Positions 46,476 through 55,885 are shown, numbered from the stretch's first letter. The stretch is DNA of 64,000 bases from Alphaproteobacteria bacterium (GCA_041396705.1 JAWKYB010000005.1:62001-126000); one strand, 5' to 3'. Notes: generated by a model not told the origin, from the sequence alone. Numbers and translations are program-made.

Positions 46476-47987
46476 TCACCCGTCCAGATAGCGCCGGCGC
46501 AGATGCGCCATGAACACCGACGGATCCAGCGGCCGCCCGGTCGCCCGCTGCAGGATCGTGTCGGTCGCATAGCGGCTGCCGTGGCCGTGCACGTGGGTGC
46601 GCAGCCAGGCCATCAGCGGCGCGAAGTCCCCGCGTCCGATCGCGTCCGGGATCGCCGGATCGGCGCGCACCGCCGCATCGAACAGCTGCGCCGCCGCCAT
46701 CGCGCCCAGGGTATAGGTCGGGAAATAGCCGAACAAGCCGTCCGGCCAGTGGATGTCCTGCAGGCAGCCGCGACGGTCGTCGGGCGGCGTCACCCCGATC
46801 AGCGCCTGCAGGCCCCGGTTCCACTCGCCGGGGACGTCGGCCAGCGGCAGCGCGCCCGCCATCAGCGCCTTTTCCAGCCGATAGCGCAGGATGACATGGG
46901 CGGGATAGGTGATCTCGTCGGCGTCGACCCGGATGAAATCCGGCTTCACCCGCGTGTAGAGCCGCGCCAGGTTGTCGGCATCGAGGCCGGGCCGCTCGCC
47001 GAACGCCGCGCGGATCCGCCCGGCGGCGAAGCGCAGGAAGGCCGGCGACCGGCACGCCTGCATCTCCACCAACAGGGACTGGCTCTCGTGCAGCGCCATG
47101 CTGCAGCTGTGGCCGACCGGCTGGCCGCGCCAGTCGGCCGGAAGGCCGCGCTCGTACATCGCATGCCCGGTCTCGTGCAACACCCCCATCAGGCCGGAGG
47201 CGAAGTCGGCCTCGTCGTAGCGCGTGGTGATGCGCACGTCGTCCGGCACCCCGCCGCAGAATGGGTGCAGGCTGACGTCGAGCCGGCCGTGGTCGAAGTC
47301 GAAGCCGACCGCCCGCATCAGCGCATGACCCAGCGCCCGCTGGCTCTCGACCGGGAACGGCCCTTCGGGCCTGACCGGCTGCGGCCGGGCCGCCTGGCGC
47401 CGCAGGGCGTCATCCAGCAGATCGGGCAGCGCCGCCGCATAGGGCTCGAACACCGCGTCGATCCGCGCCGTGGTCGCACCCGGGTCGTAATCGTCGAGCA
47501 GGGCGTCGTACGGCGCGCAGCCGAAGCGCTCGGCCTTCGCCGCGGCGACCTGGCGGACCAGGTCGAGCACGCGCTGCAGCGCGGGCAGCAGCGCAGCGAA
47601 GTCGCTCGCCGGCCGCGCCTTGCGCCAGACCATCTCGCAGTCCTTGCAGGCCTGGGTGAACGCCTCCACCAGGTCCGCCGGCACGGCGGTCTCGCCGGCA
47701 TGGATGCGGCGCATGCGCCGCAGGTTGTCGGCCTGCCAGCCGTCGAGGCCGGCGTCGCCCTCGGCCGCATCGAGCAGGTCGCCGACCGCCGGATCGGTCA
47801 GCATGTCGTGGGCGACCCGCTGCAGGGCGACCAGCTGGCGCCCGCGCGCGCCGGCGCCGCCCTCCGGCATCATCGCCGCATAGTCCCACTCCAGCATGCC
47901 GGCGGCGTCGAGGATCGCGGACCGGCGGGCGAAGCGCCGTTCGAGCTCGGCATAGGCCGAAACCGGCGGGGTGGCGGCTGCGTTCAT
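46476..47987 (-). CDS. M32 family carboxypeptidase (thermostable Taq type)
   Basis: This 503-residue zinc carboxypeptidase removes C-terminal amino acids. The HExxH zinc motif is in GVLHETGHAMYERGLP (near residue 270). The following ESQS motif is in SMALHESQSLLVEMQ. DEITYPAHVILRYRLEKALM and IHWPDGLFGYFPTYTLGAM are standard. The protein starts AYAELERRFARRSAILDAAGMLEWDYAAMMPEGG. The ATG at 47987 overlaps the SURF1 stop by ATGA, so translation is coupled to SURF1, an odd pairing with no known biochemical link. Confidence 0.94.
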   Translation of the reverse strand: MNAAATPPVSAYAELERRFARRSAILDAAGMLEWDYAAMMPEGGAGARGRQLVALQRVAHDMLTDPAVGDLLDAAEGDAGLDGWQADNLRRMRRIHAGETAVPADLVEAFTQACKDCEMVWRKARPASDFAALLPALQRVLDLVRQVAAAKAERFGCAPYDALLDDYDPGATTARIDAVFEPYAAALPDLLDDALRRQAARPQPVRPEGPFPVESQRALGHALMRAVGFDFDHGRLDVSLHPFCGGVPDDVRITTRYDEADFASGLMGVLHETGHAMYERGLPADWRGQPVGHSCSMALHESQSLLVEMQACRSPAFLRFAAGRIRAAFGERPGLDADNLARLYTRVKPDFIRVDADEITYPAHVILRYRLEKALMAGALPLADVPGEWNRGLQALIGVTPPDDRRGCLQDIHWPDGLFGYFPTYTLGAMAAAQLFDAAVRADPAIPDAIGRGDFAPLMAWLRTHVHGHGSRYATDTILQRATGRPLDPSVFMAHLRRRYLDG

Positions 47988-48709
47988 CGGTGCATCGGTC
48001 CTTTCCGGCTGCGGCGCATGAGCAGCAGATAGATCACGGCAAGCGCCACGGCCAGGGCGAACCAGGTCAGGGCATATTGCAGGTGGTCGTTGCGCAGGTC
48101 GATGGCGACGGGCCCGCGCTCCAGTCCATCGGCGACCCATGGAGCGCCGTCGGGCGTCGAGACGGTCTCGGCGCGCAGCAGCGCCGGCACCAGGGCGGGC
48201 ACGCCGAGTGCCGCGGCCATCGCCGGCCAGTCGAAGCTCTGCCACAGGTTGCCGTTCGGGTCGTTGGCGCCGGTCAGCCAGCCGGGCGGCTCCGGCAGCC
48301 GCAGCGCGCCGACGATGCGGACCGGGCCGTCGGGCAGCGGGATCGCCGCGCCGCGCGCGTCGATCGGCAGCCAGCCGAGATCGACCAGCACCGCGCCGTC
48401 GCTGCGGCCGACGTCGAACGCCGCCATCGCCCGCAGGCCGGCGCGGCCCGATGCCGAGCCGCCGGGGCGGAACAGCACGCCGGGCGCCGCGACCGTGCCG
48501 TCGACCGTCACCCGCAGGAAATCGACTTCGGGGTCGGCGAGGTCGCCGGGCAGTGCCGCCGCCGGCGCGCCGAGCCGCGCCTCGGCCCGCTGGATCAGGT
48601 CGGTCTTCCAGCCGAGCCGGACCAGCTGCCAGCTGCCGAGGCCGACCAGGACGGCGATGGCGGCGACCGCCGCCACGGTCAGCCGGAGCCGGTTGCTAGT
48701 CGCGCTCAA
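47984..48709 (-). CDS. SURF1 family cytochrome oxidase assembly protein
   Basis: This 241-residue inner-membrane protein helps insert heme a into subunit I. It has two transmembrane segments: LTVAAVAAIAVLVGLGSWQL (about 10-29) and LTWFALAVALAVIYLLLM near the C-terminus. The conserved GSWQLVRLGWKTDLI and GAVLVDLGWLPIDA lie between. It is translated as part of the cta cluster, just after the DUF983 gene (14-bp overlap), and is followed by the M32 carboxypeptidase. Confidence 0.93.
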   Translation of the reverse strand: MSATSNRLRLTVAAVAAIAVLVGLGSWQLVRLGWKTDLIQRAEARLGAPAAALPGDLADPEVDFLRVTVDGTVAAPGVLFRPGGSASGRAGLRAMAAFDVGRSDGAVLVDLGWLPIDARGAAIPLPDGPVRIVGALRLPEPPGWLTGANDPNGNLWQSFDWPAMAAALGVPALVPALLRAETVSTPDGAPWVADGLERGPVAIDLRNDHLQYALTWFALAVALAVIYLLLMRRSRKGPMHR

Positions 48710-49046
48710 AGTCGCTGCGGCGGTGCCGGTACTGCAGGGCGATCACATAGGCCTTCAGCGGGCGCAGCAGCGCCAGCGTCAGCGCCAGGGTGACGACGGG
48801 CCAGATCGCGACGTGCACCCAATAGGGCGGCGCGAAGGTGACCTCGGTCCAGATCGCCAGCCCGACGATCAGCGCGCCGAGCACGAAGATGAGGAACACG
48901 GCGGGGCCGTCGCCGCTGTCGTTCTTGGCCAGCGCCAGCCCGCAGCTGTCGCACCGTTCGACGATCTTGAGGTAGCCGTCGAACAGCCTGCCCCGCCCGC
49001 AGCGCGGGCAGGTGCAGCTGAACGCGGTCGCCAGCGGTGTCGGCAT
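48696..49046 (-). CDS. DUF983 family membrane protein
   Basis: This 116-residue protein has a metal-binding-like head CTCPRCGRGRLF with a second pair CDSCG (Cys11, 13, 16 and Cys32, 35). Two transmembrane helices follow (AVFLIFVLGALIVGLAIW and HVAIWPVVTLALTLALL). DUF983 genes commonly lie next to ctaE and SURF1 and probably assist oxidase assembly. The stop overlaps the SURF1 start. Start ATG 49046. Confidence 0.92.
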   Translation of the reverse strand: MPTPLATAFSCTCPRCGRGRLFDGYLKIVERCDSCGLALAKNDSGDGPAVFLIFVLGALIVGLAIWTEVTFAPPYWVHVAIWPVVTLALTLALLRPLKAYVIALQYRHRRSDFERD

Positions 49047-49084
49047 GCGCCGGGCCCGTCAGCAGGCGCCGGCGCGCCCAAGCC

Positions 49085-49906
49085 TCAGTTGCCGCCCCAC
49101 CAGTAGACGGCGGCGAACAGGAACAGCCAGACCACGTCGACGAAGTGCCAGTACCAGGCCGCCGCCTCGAAGCCGACATGCTGGGTCGGCTTGAAGTGCC
49201 CGGCCACGGCCCGGAAGAAGCAGACGACCAGAATGAGCGTGCCGACGATCACGTGGAAGCCGTGGAAGCCGGTGGCCATGAAGAAGGTCGACGGATAGAT
49301 GCCCTCGCGGAAGCCGAAGGCGGCGTGGCTGTATTCGATCGCCTGCAGCGCGGTGAAGCTCAGGCCCAGCAGCACGGTGAGCCCGAGGCCGTAGACCACG
49401 TGCGGGCGGTTGTCGTGCAGCAGCGCCTCATGCGCCCAGGTCACGGTCACGCCCGACAGCAGCAGGATCAGCGTGTTCATGAACGGCAGGTCGAAGGCCT
49501 CGAACGCCTCGACGCCGACCGGCGGCCAGACGCCGCCGGTGTGCTCGACCCGCGCATACTGGTTCGGCTCGTCGACGAACAGGCTGGCGTCGAAGAACGC
49601 CCAGAAGAACGCGGCGAAGAACATCACCTCCGAGGCGATGAACAGCGCCATGCCGTAGCGGTGGCCCAGCGACACCACCGGGTTGTGGTGGCCCTTGTAC
49701 TCGGCCTCCTTCACCACGTCGCGCCACCACAGGAACATGGTCAGCAGCACCAGCAGGAAGCCCAGGATCAGCACCCAGGCGATGTCCTCGTGCATGAACA
49801 GCAACGCGCCCACCGCCAGCGTGCCGCCGGCCAGCGCCCCCACCAGCGGCCACGGGCTCGGGTCGACCAGGTGGTAGGGGTGGTTCGGTTTCGCGTGATC
49901 TGCCAT
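49085..49906 (-). CDS. ctaE: Cytochrome c oxidase subunit III
   Basis: This 273-residue subunit of the aa3 oxidase has seven membrane helices. Hallmarks are HPYHLVDPSPWPLVGALAGG, FWAFFDASLF, LLLSGVTVTWAHEALL, and GIYPSTFFMATGFHGFHVIVGT. It ends with HFVDVVWLFLFAAVYWWGG. It binds lipids near the proton-entry path and is not redox-active. It follows ctaG and precedes DUF983. Start ATG 49906. Confidence 0.97.
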   Translation of the reverse strand: MADHAKPNHPYHLVDPSPWPLVGALAGGTLAVGALLFMHEDIAWVLILGFLLVLLTMFLWWRDVVKEAEYKGHHNPVVSLGHRYGMALFIASEVMFFAAFFWAFFDASLFVDEPNQYARVEHTGGVWPPVGVEAFEAFDLPFMNTLILLLSGVTVTWAHEALLHDNRPHVVYGLGLTVLLGLSFTALQAIEYSHAAFGFREGIYPSTFFMATGFHGFHVIVGTLILVVCFFRAVAGHFKPTQHVGFEAAAWYWHFVDVVWLFLFAAVYWWGGN

Positions 49907-49948
49907 GGGATCGGGCCCTGCTGGTTCGGTGGTGGTGCCGAGCGGCGG

Positions 49949-50542
49949 CTAGTTGTAGCTGCCGGAGTCGGGCGAGGCGAGCGCACTGCTCTGCGTCATA
50001 CCGTCCCCGGCGGCGCGAAAGAAGCTGTAGGACAGCGTGATCGTGGTGACGTCGTCAAGATTGCGGTCTTCGGCGATCGCCGGGTCGACATAGAAGGTGA
50101 CGCCCATGTCGGCGACCTGGCCCGGTGCCAGCGTCTGCTCGGTGAAGCAGAAGCAGTCGAGCTTGACGAAATACTGGCCAGCCTTATCGGGCGTCACGTT
50201 GAAGGTGGCGGATCCGGTGGTCGTCGTCTGCGCCAGGTTCTCGGCCCGATAGAAGGCGAGCGCATTCTCGCCGACCCGCAGGTCGATGGTGCGCTCGACC
50301 GGCTGGAACGACCAGGGCAGCGCCGGGTTGACGTCCGCATTGAACCGGATGGTGATGGTGCGGTCGAGCACCGGCCGCGCGGCGCCGCCGGTCCGGTCGA
50401 CCTGGGTGGTGCCGCCATAGCCGGTGACCCGGCAGAACAGGTCGTAGAGCGGCACCGCGGCGAACGACAGGCCCGCCATGCCGACGACGACGCCGGCCAG
50501 CAGCAGTGCGGTGCGCCCCTGTCCGCGTGTCCGCGCCGCCAT
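49949..50542 (-). CDS. ctaG: Cytochrome c oxidase assembly protein (Cox11 family)
   Basis: This 197-residue copper chaperone builds CuB into subunit I. One N-terminal transmembrane helix (ALLLAGVVVGMAGLSFAAVPLY) and the copper site CFCF (Cys130, Cys132 in LDCFCFTEQTLAPGQ) are intact. The conserved VPLYDLFCRVTGYGGTTQ adds Cys37. The gene starts one base after the CoxF-like gene. Its order within cta matches other alphaproteobacteria. Confidence 0.96.
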   Translation of the reverse strand: MAARTRGQGRTALLLAGVVVGMAGLSFAAVPLYDLFCRVTGYGGTTQVDRTGGAARPVLDRTITIRFNADVNPALPWSFQPVERTIDLRVGENALAFYRAENLAQTTTTGSATFNVTPDKAGQYFVKLDCFCFTEQTLAPGQVADMGVTFYVDPAIAEDRNLDDVTTITLSYSFFRAAGDGMTQSSALASPDSGSYN

Positions 50543-50543
50543 C

Positions 50544-50711
50544 TCAGCCGGCCCCCGGCACGGCTTCGAACTTCACCAGCGTCACCACGTAGATCAGGAC
50601 GACGAACGCCAGCAGAGCGACGAGAACCGCCAGGTTGCGCTGTCGGCGCCGGCGCTCGAACGCCTCCTTCTCCCGATCCGCGGGGCGCGGCGACGCGGGC
50701 GAGGTCGACAT
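50544..50711 (-). CDS. Small CoxF-like oxidase-cluster membrane protein
   Basis: This 55-residue protein is too short to be noticed easily. A polar start MSTSPASPRPADREKEAFERRRRQR precedes one transmembrane helix (NLAVLVALLAFVVLIYVVTLV) and the end KFEAVPGAG. A small one-helix protein at this place between ctaB and ctaG is typical of the alphaproteobacterial CoxF/cytochrome c oxidase assembly group. The ATG overlaps the ctaB stop (ATGA) and the stop is one base before ctaG, so all three form one operon. Confidence 0.82.
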   Translation of the reverse strand: MSTSPASPRPADREKEAFERRRRQRNLAVLVALLAFVVLIYVVTLVKFEAVPGAG

Positions 50712-51700
50712 CACGCGCCCATCGCGGCCACAAGGTCGGCCAGCGGCGCGGTCAGACCCAGCCCGCCGTCGACCAGCACCAGCACGAACAGGCCGAACAG
50801 GTAGAGGATGGAGAAACCGAACATCCGCTTCGCCGGCCGGTGGATCGCGGGGTCGCCGATCTCGACGTCCGCCGTCCGCAGCACGATCCAGGCATGGCGC
50901 AGGAAATTGGCGCCGAGCAGCAGCGCGCCGCCGAGATAGAGCCAACCGGCGATGCCGAGGAAGGCCGGCGCGGCAGCGATCGGCAGCAGCAGCACGGTGT
51001 AGACGAACATCTGCCGCTTGGTCTCGCGCACCCCGGCGACCACCGGCAGCATCGGAATGCCGGCCTTGGCGTAGTCGATCTTGCGGAACAGCGCCAACGC
51101 CCAGAAATGCGGCGGCGTCCAGAAGAAGATCAGCGCGAACAGCGCCAGCGACGGCAGGCCGATGTCGCCGCTGACCGCGGCCCAGCCGATCATCGGCGGA
51201 AAGGCGCCGGCGGCGCCGCCGATCACGATGTTCTGCGGCGTCCGCCGCTTCAGCCAAATGGTGTAGACGAAGACGTAGAAGCCGATGGTCAGCGCCAGCA
51301 TGCCGGCCGCCGCCCAGTTCAGCGCCAGCCCCATCGTCATTACGGCGAAGACCGAAAGGATCACGCCGAAGGCCAGCGCCTCCTCCGGCGCGATCCGGCC
51401 GGTCGGGATCGGCCGGCCGCTGGTGCGCGCCATCACCGCGTCGATGTCGCGGTCGTACCACATGTTGATCGCGCCCGACGCGCCCGCGCCGACCGCGATG
51501 CACAGCACCGCGACGATCGACAGTGCCGGATGCAGTGTACCGGGTGCGACCGCCATGCCGGCGATCGCGGTCAGCAGCACCAGCGACATCACCCGCGGCT
51601 TCAGCAGCACGAGATAGTCGCCGACGGTCGCGACGCTGGGCGCCGCGACCGCGTCGTCTGCGGCGCGCTGTGCGCCCGGCGTATAGGTTGCGTCGGTCAA
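50711..51700 (-). CDS. ctaB: Protoheme IX farnesyltransferase (heme O synthase)
   Basis: This 329-residue polytopic UbiA-type prenyltransferase makes heme O from heme B. Asp-rich motif 1 is NMWYDRDIDAVMARTSGRP. The second is in DYAKAGIPMLPVVAG with RETKRQ. DYLVLLKPRVMSLVLLTAIAGM is the standard first membrane part. It lies downstream of ctaD with a 27-bp gap. Heme A synthase (ctaA), which would act next, is not in the window. Confidence 0.96.
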   Translation of the reverse strand: MTDATYTPGAQRAADDAVAAPSVATVGDYLVLLKPRVMSLVLLTAIAGMAVAPGTLHPALSIVAVLCIAVGAGASGAINMWYDRDIDAVMARTSGRPIPTGRIAPEEALAFGVILSVFAVMTMGLALNWAAAGMLALTIGFYVFVYTIWLKRRTPQNIVIGGAAGAFPPMIGWAAVSGDIGLPSLALFALIFFWTPPHFWALALFRKIDYAKAGIPMLPVVAGVRETKRQMFVYTVLLLPIAAAPAFLGIAGWLYLGGALLLGANFLRHAWIVLRTADVEIGDPAIHRPAKRMFGFSILYLFGLFVLVLVDGGLGLTAPLADLVAAMGA

Positions 51701-51727
51701 CGCATGCGTCCGTCAGTCAGGCCCGGC

Positions 51728-53353
51728 TCAGTGGTGATGGGCGCTCTGCCCGAAGCGCGGCAGCTCGTTGTAGGTGTGGAACGGCGGCGGCGAGCTGACC
51801 GTCCACTCCAGCGATGTGGCGCCCTGGCCCCAGTAGTTGTCGCCGACCCGGCGCCCGGCAAACAGCGTGTAGATCGCGACCAGCACGAAGAACAGGGTCG
51901 AGGCGAAGGCGATGTAGGCGCCGATCGACGAGACCATGTTCCAGCCGGCGAACGCGTCCGGATAGTCGGGATAGCGCCGCGGCATGCCCTGCAGGCCGAG
52001 GAAGTGCTGCGGGAAGAACACCAGGTTGACGCCGATGAAGGTGGTCCAGAAGTGCAGCTTGCCGGCCCATTCCGGATACTGGCGCCCGGTCATCTTGCCG
52101 ATCCAGTAGTAGAAGCCGGCGAAGATCGCGAACACCGCGCCCAGGCTGAGGACGTAGTGGAAGTGCGCGACCACGTAGTAGGTGTCGTGCAGGGCCACGT
52201 CCATGCCGGCGTTGGCCAGCACCACGCCGGTGACGCCGCCGATGGTGAACAGGAAGATGAAGCCGATCGCCCACAGCATCGGCGTCGAGAAGGTGATCGA
52301 ACCGCCCCACATGGTGGCGATCCAGGAGAAGATCTTCACCCCGGTCGGCACCGCGATCACCATCGTCGCCGCGGTGAAATAGGCCCGGGTGTCGACGTCC
52401 AGCCCGGCCATGTACATGTGGTGGGCCCACACGATGAAGCCGACGAAGCCGATCGCCACCATGGCGTAGGCCATGCCGAGATAGCCGAAGATCGGCTTGC
52501 GCGAGAAGGTGGAGATGATGTGGCTGACGATCCCGAACGCCGGCAGGATCATGATGTAGACCTCGGGGTGCCCGAAGAACCAGAACAGGTGCTGGAACAG
52601 GATCGGGTCGCCGCCGCTCTCGGCCACGAAGAAGGCGGTGCCGAAGTTGCGGTCGGTCAGCAGCATGGTGATGGCGCCGCCGAGCACCGGCAGCGACAGC
52701 AGCAGCAGGAAGGCGGTGACCAGGATCGACCAGGCGAACAGCGGCATCCGGTGCAGCGTCATGCCCGGCGCGCGCATGTTCAGGATGGTGGTGATGAAGT
52801 TGATCGCGCCCAGGATCGACGAGGCGCCGGCGAGGTGCAGCGAGAAGATCGCCATGTCGACCGAATAGCCGCTCTGGCCGCCGGGCCCGGCACTGGACAG
52901 CGGCGGATAGATGGTCCAGCCGGTGCCGGCGCCGTCGCCGACGAAGGCCGAGGCGACGAGCAGGCCGAACGACGGGATCAGCAGCCAGAAGCTGATGTTG
53001 TTCATGCGCGGGAACGCCATGTCCGGCGCGCCGATCATCAGCGGCACGAACCAGTTGCCGAACCCGCCGATCAGTGCCGGCATGACCACGAAGAACACCA
53101 TGATCAGGCCGTGGGCGGTGATGTAGACGTTCCACTGCTGGCCGTCGGCGACGTATTGCAGGCCCGGGTCCTGCAGCTCCATCCGCATCAGGATGGAGAA
53201 GACGCCGCCGATCAGCCCGGCGACGACCGCGAACAGCAGGTACAGCGTGCCGATGTCCTTGTGGTTGGTCGACGCGAACCAGCGTACGAAGAACGACGGC
53301 TTGTGGTCGTGATGATCATGCGCGCCGGCTGCTGCGTCATGTCCGTGTGCCAT
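51728..53353 (-). CDS. ctaD: Cytochrome c oxidase subunit I
   Basis: This 541-residue catalytic subunit of the aa3 oxidase has twelve helices. Heme a ligand His is in YITAHGLIMVFFVVMPALIGGFGN. The CuB/Tyr region is HLFWFFGHPEVYI. The HDTYYVVAHFHYVLSLG segment carries heme a3 and heme a ligands. The His-rich ends (AHGHDAAAGAHDHHDHKPSF; GQSAHHH) are common. The N-terminus begins at the ATG at 53353. It is preceded by ctaC across 94 bp. Confidence 0.98.
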   Translation of the reverse strand: MAHGHDAAAGAHDHHDHKPSFFVRWFASTNHKDIGTLYLLFAVVAGLIGGVFSILMRMELQDPGLQYVADGQQWNVYITAHGLIMVFFVVMPALIGGFGNWFVPLMIGAPDMAFPRMNNISFWLLIPSFGLLVASAFVGDGAGTGWTIYPPLSSAGPGGQSGYSVDMAIFSLHLAGASSILGAINFITTILNMRAPGMTLHRMPLFAWSILVTAFLLLLSLPVLGGAITMLLTDRNFGTAFFVAESGGDPILFQHLFWFFGHPEVYIMILPAFGIVSHIISTFSRKPIFGYLGMAYAMVAIGFVGFIVWAHHMYMAGLDVDTRAYFTAATMVIAVPTGVKIFSWIATMWGGSITFSTPMLWAIGFIFLFTIGGVTGVVLANAGMDVALHDTYYVVAHFHYVLSLGAVFAIFAGFYYWIGKMTGRQYPEWAGKLHFWTTFIGVNLVFFPQHFLGLQGMPRRYPDYPDAFAGWNMVSSIGAYIAFASTLFFVLVAIYTLFAGRRVGDNYWGQGATSLEWTVSSPPPFHTYNELPRFGQSAHHH

Positions 53354-53447
53354 CGTGTCACCCTCTGTCCTAGCTGATGGCGCTGGTTGCGCCGGTCGTT
53401 CCGTCGAATTGTGCGTTGTCGCGCCTTAGCCGGCCGCGCCGGTGCGT

Positions 53448-54272
53448 TCAGTCCAGGGCCGCCACGCTGGTCGGCTGCTCCGACTCGATCCCCAACTCCG
53501 CCTGCTTCTCGGCGACCCACTGGGCGAATGCATCCTGGCTGACCACGTGGATCTCGATCGGCATGAAGGCGTGGTCCTTGCCGCACAGTTCCGAGCACTG
53601 GCCGTAATAGACGCCTTCCGCGGTCGCGTTGAACCAGCTCTCGTTGGTCCGGCCCTTGACCGCGTCCATCTTCACCGCGAATGCCGGCATCGCGAAGGAA
53701 TGCAGCACGTCCTGCGACGTGATCAGCAGCTGGACGTTGGTGTCGACCGGAACCACCAGCGGGTTGTTGACCGACAGCAGCCGCGGCTGGCCTTCGGCCA
53801 GCTGGTCGTCCGGCAGCATGTTGCTGAGGAATCCGATCCCGCCCTGGTCCGGATATTCGTAGGACCAGTACCACTGGTTGCCGGTCACCTTGATCGTCAG
53901 CTCCGGGTTCTCGGTGCGGTCCAGGAAATACAGCAGGCTGAACGACGGGATCGCGAGCAGCACCAGGATGACGACCGGCACCACCGTCCACGCCACCTCG
54001 ATCAGCGTGTTGTGAGTCGTCTGCGACGGGTTCGGATTGCGCGACGCGCGGAACCGCCACATCACATAGCCGAGCAGCGCCGTGACGAAGACGGCGATCA
54101 AGATGATCACCCACAGCAGGAGCTCGTGAAACGAATGCAGCTGCTCGGCGCCCGGAGTCGCCGCGTCCTGCATGTAGATGCCCCAGTCCTCCGGCTGCGC
54201 CGCCAGGGCCGCGCCGGCGCCGATCACCGTGGTCGTGATGGCAGCAAGGGCCGCCGGCATCCGTTTCAGCAC
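53448..54272 (-). CDS. ctaC: Cytochrome c oxidase subunit II
   Basis: This protein is 274 residues long from GTG 54272. It carries the CuA centre and takes electrons from cytochrome c. After a signal-like N-terminus (LKRMPAALAAITTTVIGAGAALA), two transmembrane helices follow (LLLWVIILIAVFVTALLGYVMW and VAWTVVPVVILVLLAIPSF). The aromatic patch is GNQWYWSYEYPD. CuA ligands are in CSELCGKDHAFMP with His in VLHSFAMPAF. I prefer GTG 54272 to ATG 54260, since GGGAG lies seven bases before it. Confidence 0.97.
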   Translation of the reverse strand: MLKRMPAALAAITTTVIGAGAALAAQPEDWGIYMQDAATPGAEQLHSFHELLLWVIILIAVFVTALLGYVMWRFRASRNPNPSQTTHNTLIEVAWTVVPVVILVLLAIPSFSLLYFLDRTENPELTIKVTGNQWYWSYEYPDQGGIGFLSNMLPDDQLAEGQPRLLSVNNPLVVPVDTNVQLLITSQDVLHSFAMPAFAVKMDAVKGRTNESWFNATAEGVYYGQCSELCGKDHAFMPIEIHVVSQDAFAQWVAEKQAELGIESEQPTSVAALD

Positions 54273-54312
54273 GCTATCGCTCCCGCATAGGCAAAAGGAA
54301 TTGGCCTGGGCA

Positions 54313-54342
54313 TTCGCCATACCCCGGATCGCGGCTTATAAT
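54313..54342 (+). promoter_or_regulatory. Possible sigma-70 promoter for tldD
   Basis: A perfect -10 TATAAT is at 54337-54342 with a weak -35 TTCGCC (54313-54318) 18 bases upstream, leaving about a 95-base leader to tldD at 54442. The region also serves divergent ctaC. Only the -10 is convincing. Confidence 0.4.
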
Positions 54343-54441
54343 AATGCCAAAGCCCGCGCCCCGATGCGGCATATTGTCCAAAAACGGCCCGGTTCGCCAG
54401 CGCATCCTGCCGCGGCGAGGCCCACAGCCAGGAGAGCGCCG

Positions 54442-55875
54442 ATGACGCATCTGACCCGCACCGACGAGCTGTTCTTCACCCGCGCCGGCCTCGACCGCGC
54501 GCGGGTGGAAGGCATCGTCGGCGACGCCCTGAACCGGGCCGACGACGGCGAGCTCTATCTCGAATACACCCAGTCGGAGAGCCTGGTCTTCGACGACGGC
54601 CAGCTGAAGAGCGCGAGCTTCGACACCGCCCAGGGATTCGGCATCCGCGCGGTGGCCGGCCAAGCGGTCGGCTATGCGCATTCCGGCGCGCTGGACGAAG
54701 CCGCGATCCGGCGCGCCGCCGGCACGGTGCAGGCGGTGCTGGCCGGCCACGGCGGCGTGGCGGCCGACGACCCGATCGGCACCAACGCGCAGCTCTATGC
54801 CGACGACAACCCGCTGTCGGCGGTGCCGTTCGACGAGAAGGTGGCGCTGCTGCAGCAGGTCGACGCCTATGCCCGCACGCGCGACAAGCGCGTGCGCCAG
54901 GTGATCGCCAGCCTCAGCGGCGAATGGTCGGCGGTGCAGATCATCCGCGCGGACGGCTGGCGCGGCGCCGACGTCCGCCCGCTGGTGCGGCTCAACGTGT
55001 CGGTCGTCGTCGGCGAGGGCGACCGCATGGAAACCGGCAGCATGGGCGCCGGCGGCCGGGTGTCATACGACCTCTACCTGCGGCCGGAGACCTGGCAGGC
55101 GCAGGTCGACGAGGCGCTGCGCCAGGCCCTGGTCAACCTCGGCTCGGTCGACGCCCCGGCCGGCGAGATGAAGGTGGTGCTGGGCAACGGCTGGCCCGGA
55201 ATCCTGCTGCACGAGGCGATCGGCCACGGGCTGGAGGGCGACTTCAACCGCAAGAAGACCAGCGCCTTCGCCGGGCTGATGGGCCAGCGCGTCGCCGCGC
55301 CCGGCGTGACCGTGGTCGACGACGGCACCCTGCCCGACCGGCGCGGCTCGCTGACCATCGACGACGAGGGCACCCCGACCGGCCGTACCACGCTGATCGA
55401 GGACGGCATCCTGGTCGGCTACATGCAGGACCGGCAGAACGCCCGGCTGATGGGCGCGAAGCCGACGGGCAACGGCCGGCGCCAGTCCTATGCGCACGTG
55501 CCGATGCCGCGGATGACCAACACGGTTATGGCCAACGGCGCCCACGACCCGCAGGAGATCATCGCATCGGTCGACCGCGGCCTGTTCGCGGTCAACTTCG
55601 GCGGCGGCCAGGTCGACATCACCTCCGGCAAGTTCGTGTTCTCCGCCTCGGAGGCCTATCTGATCGAGGGCGGGCGCATCGGCCGCGCGGTCAAGGGCGC
55701 CACGCTGATCGGCAACGGCCCGGACGTGCTGACCCGGGTGTCGATGATCGGCAACGACATGGCGCTCGACCCCGGCGTCGGCACCTGCGGCAAGGAGGGT
55801 CAGGGCGTGCCGGTCGGCGTCGGCCAGCCGACCATGCTGGTCGAGGGCCTGACCGTGGGCGGCACCGCCCGGTAG
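54442..55875 (+). CDS. tldD: Metalloprotease TldD
   Basis: This 477-residue subunit forms the TldD-TldE protease, which processes small peptides such as microcin B17 and CcdA. The zinc motif is HEAIGHGLEGD (near residue 256, HExxxH). Later conserved blocks are TGNGRRQSYAHVPMPRMTNTVM, SGKFVFSASEAYLIEGGRIGRAVKGATLIG and GTCGKEGQGVPVGVGQPTMLV. ATG 54442 has GGAGAG upstream. No tldE (pmbA) is nearby. It is divergent from ctaC, and converges on a membrane protein gene with a 10-bp gap. Confidence 0.96.
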   Translation: MTHLTRTDELFFTRAGLDRARVEGIVGDALNRADDGELYLEYTQSESLVFDDGQLKSASFDTAQGFGIRAVAGQAVGYAHSGALDEAAIRRAAGTVQAVLAGHGGVAADDPIGTNAQLYADDNPLSAVPFDEKVALLQQVDAYARTRDKRVRQVIASLSGEWSAVQIIRADGWRGADVRPLVRLNVSVVVGEGDRMETGSMGAGGRVSYDLYLRPETWQAQVDEALRQALVNLGSVDAPAGEMKVVLGNGWPGILLHEAIGHGLEGDFNRKKTSAFAGLMGQRVAAPGVTVVDDGTLPDRRGSLTIDDEGTPTGRTTLIEDGILVGYMQDRQNARLMGAKPTGNGRRQSYAHVPMPRMTNTVMANGAHDPQEIIASVDRGLFAVNFGGGQVDITSGKFVFSASEAYLIEGGRIGRAVKGATLIGNGPDVLTRVSMIGNDMALDPGVGTCGKEGQGVPVGVGQPTMLVEGLTVGGTAR

Positions 55876-55885
55876 CCGCGTTCGC

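Noticed and set aside
49037..53377. A 1446-codon open frame on the plus strand opposite the cta genes
   Set aside because: It is antisense to several well-supported oxidase genes and translates to repetitive charged sequence with no domain.
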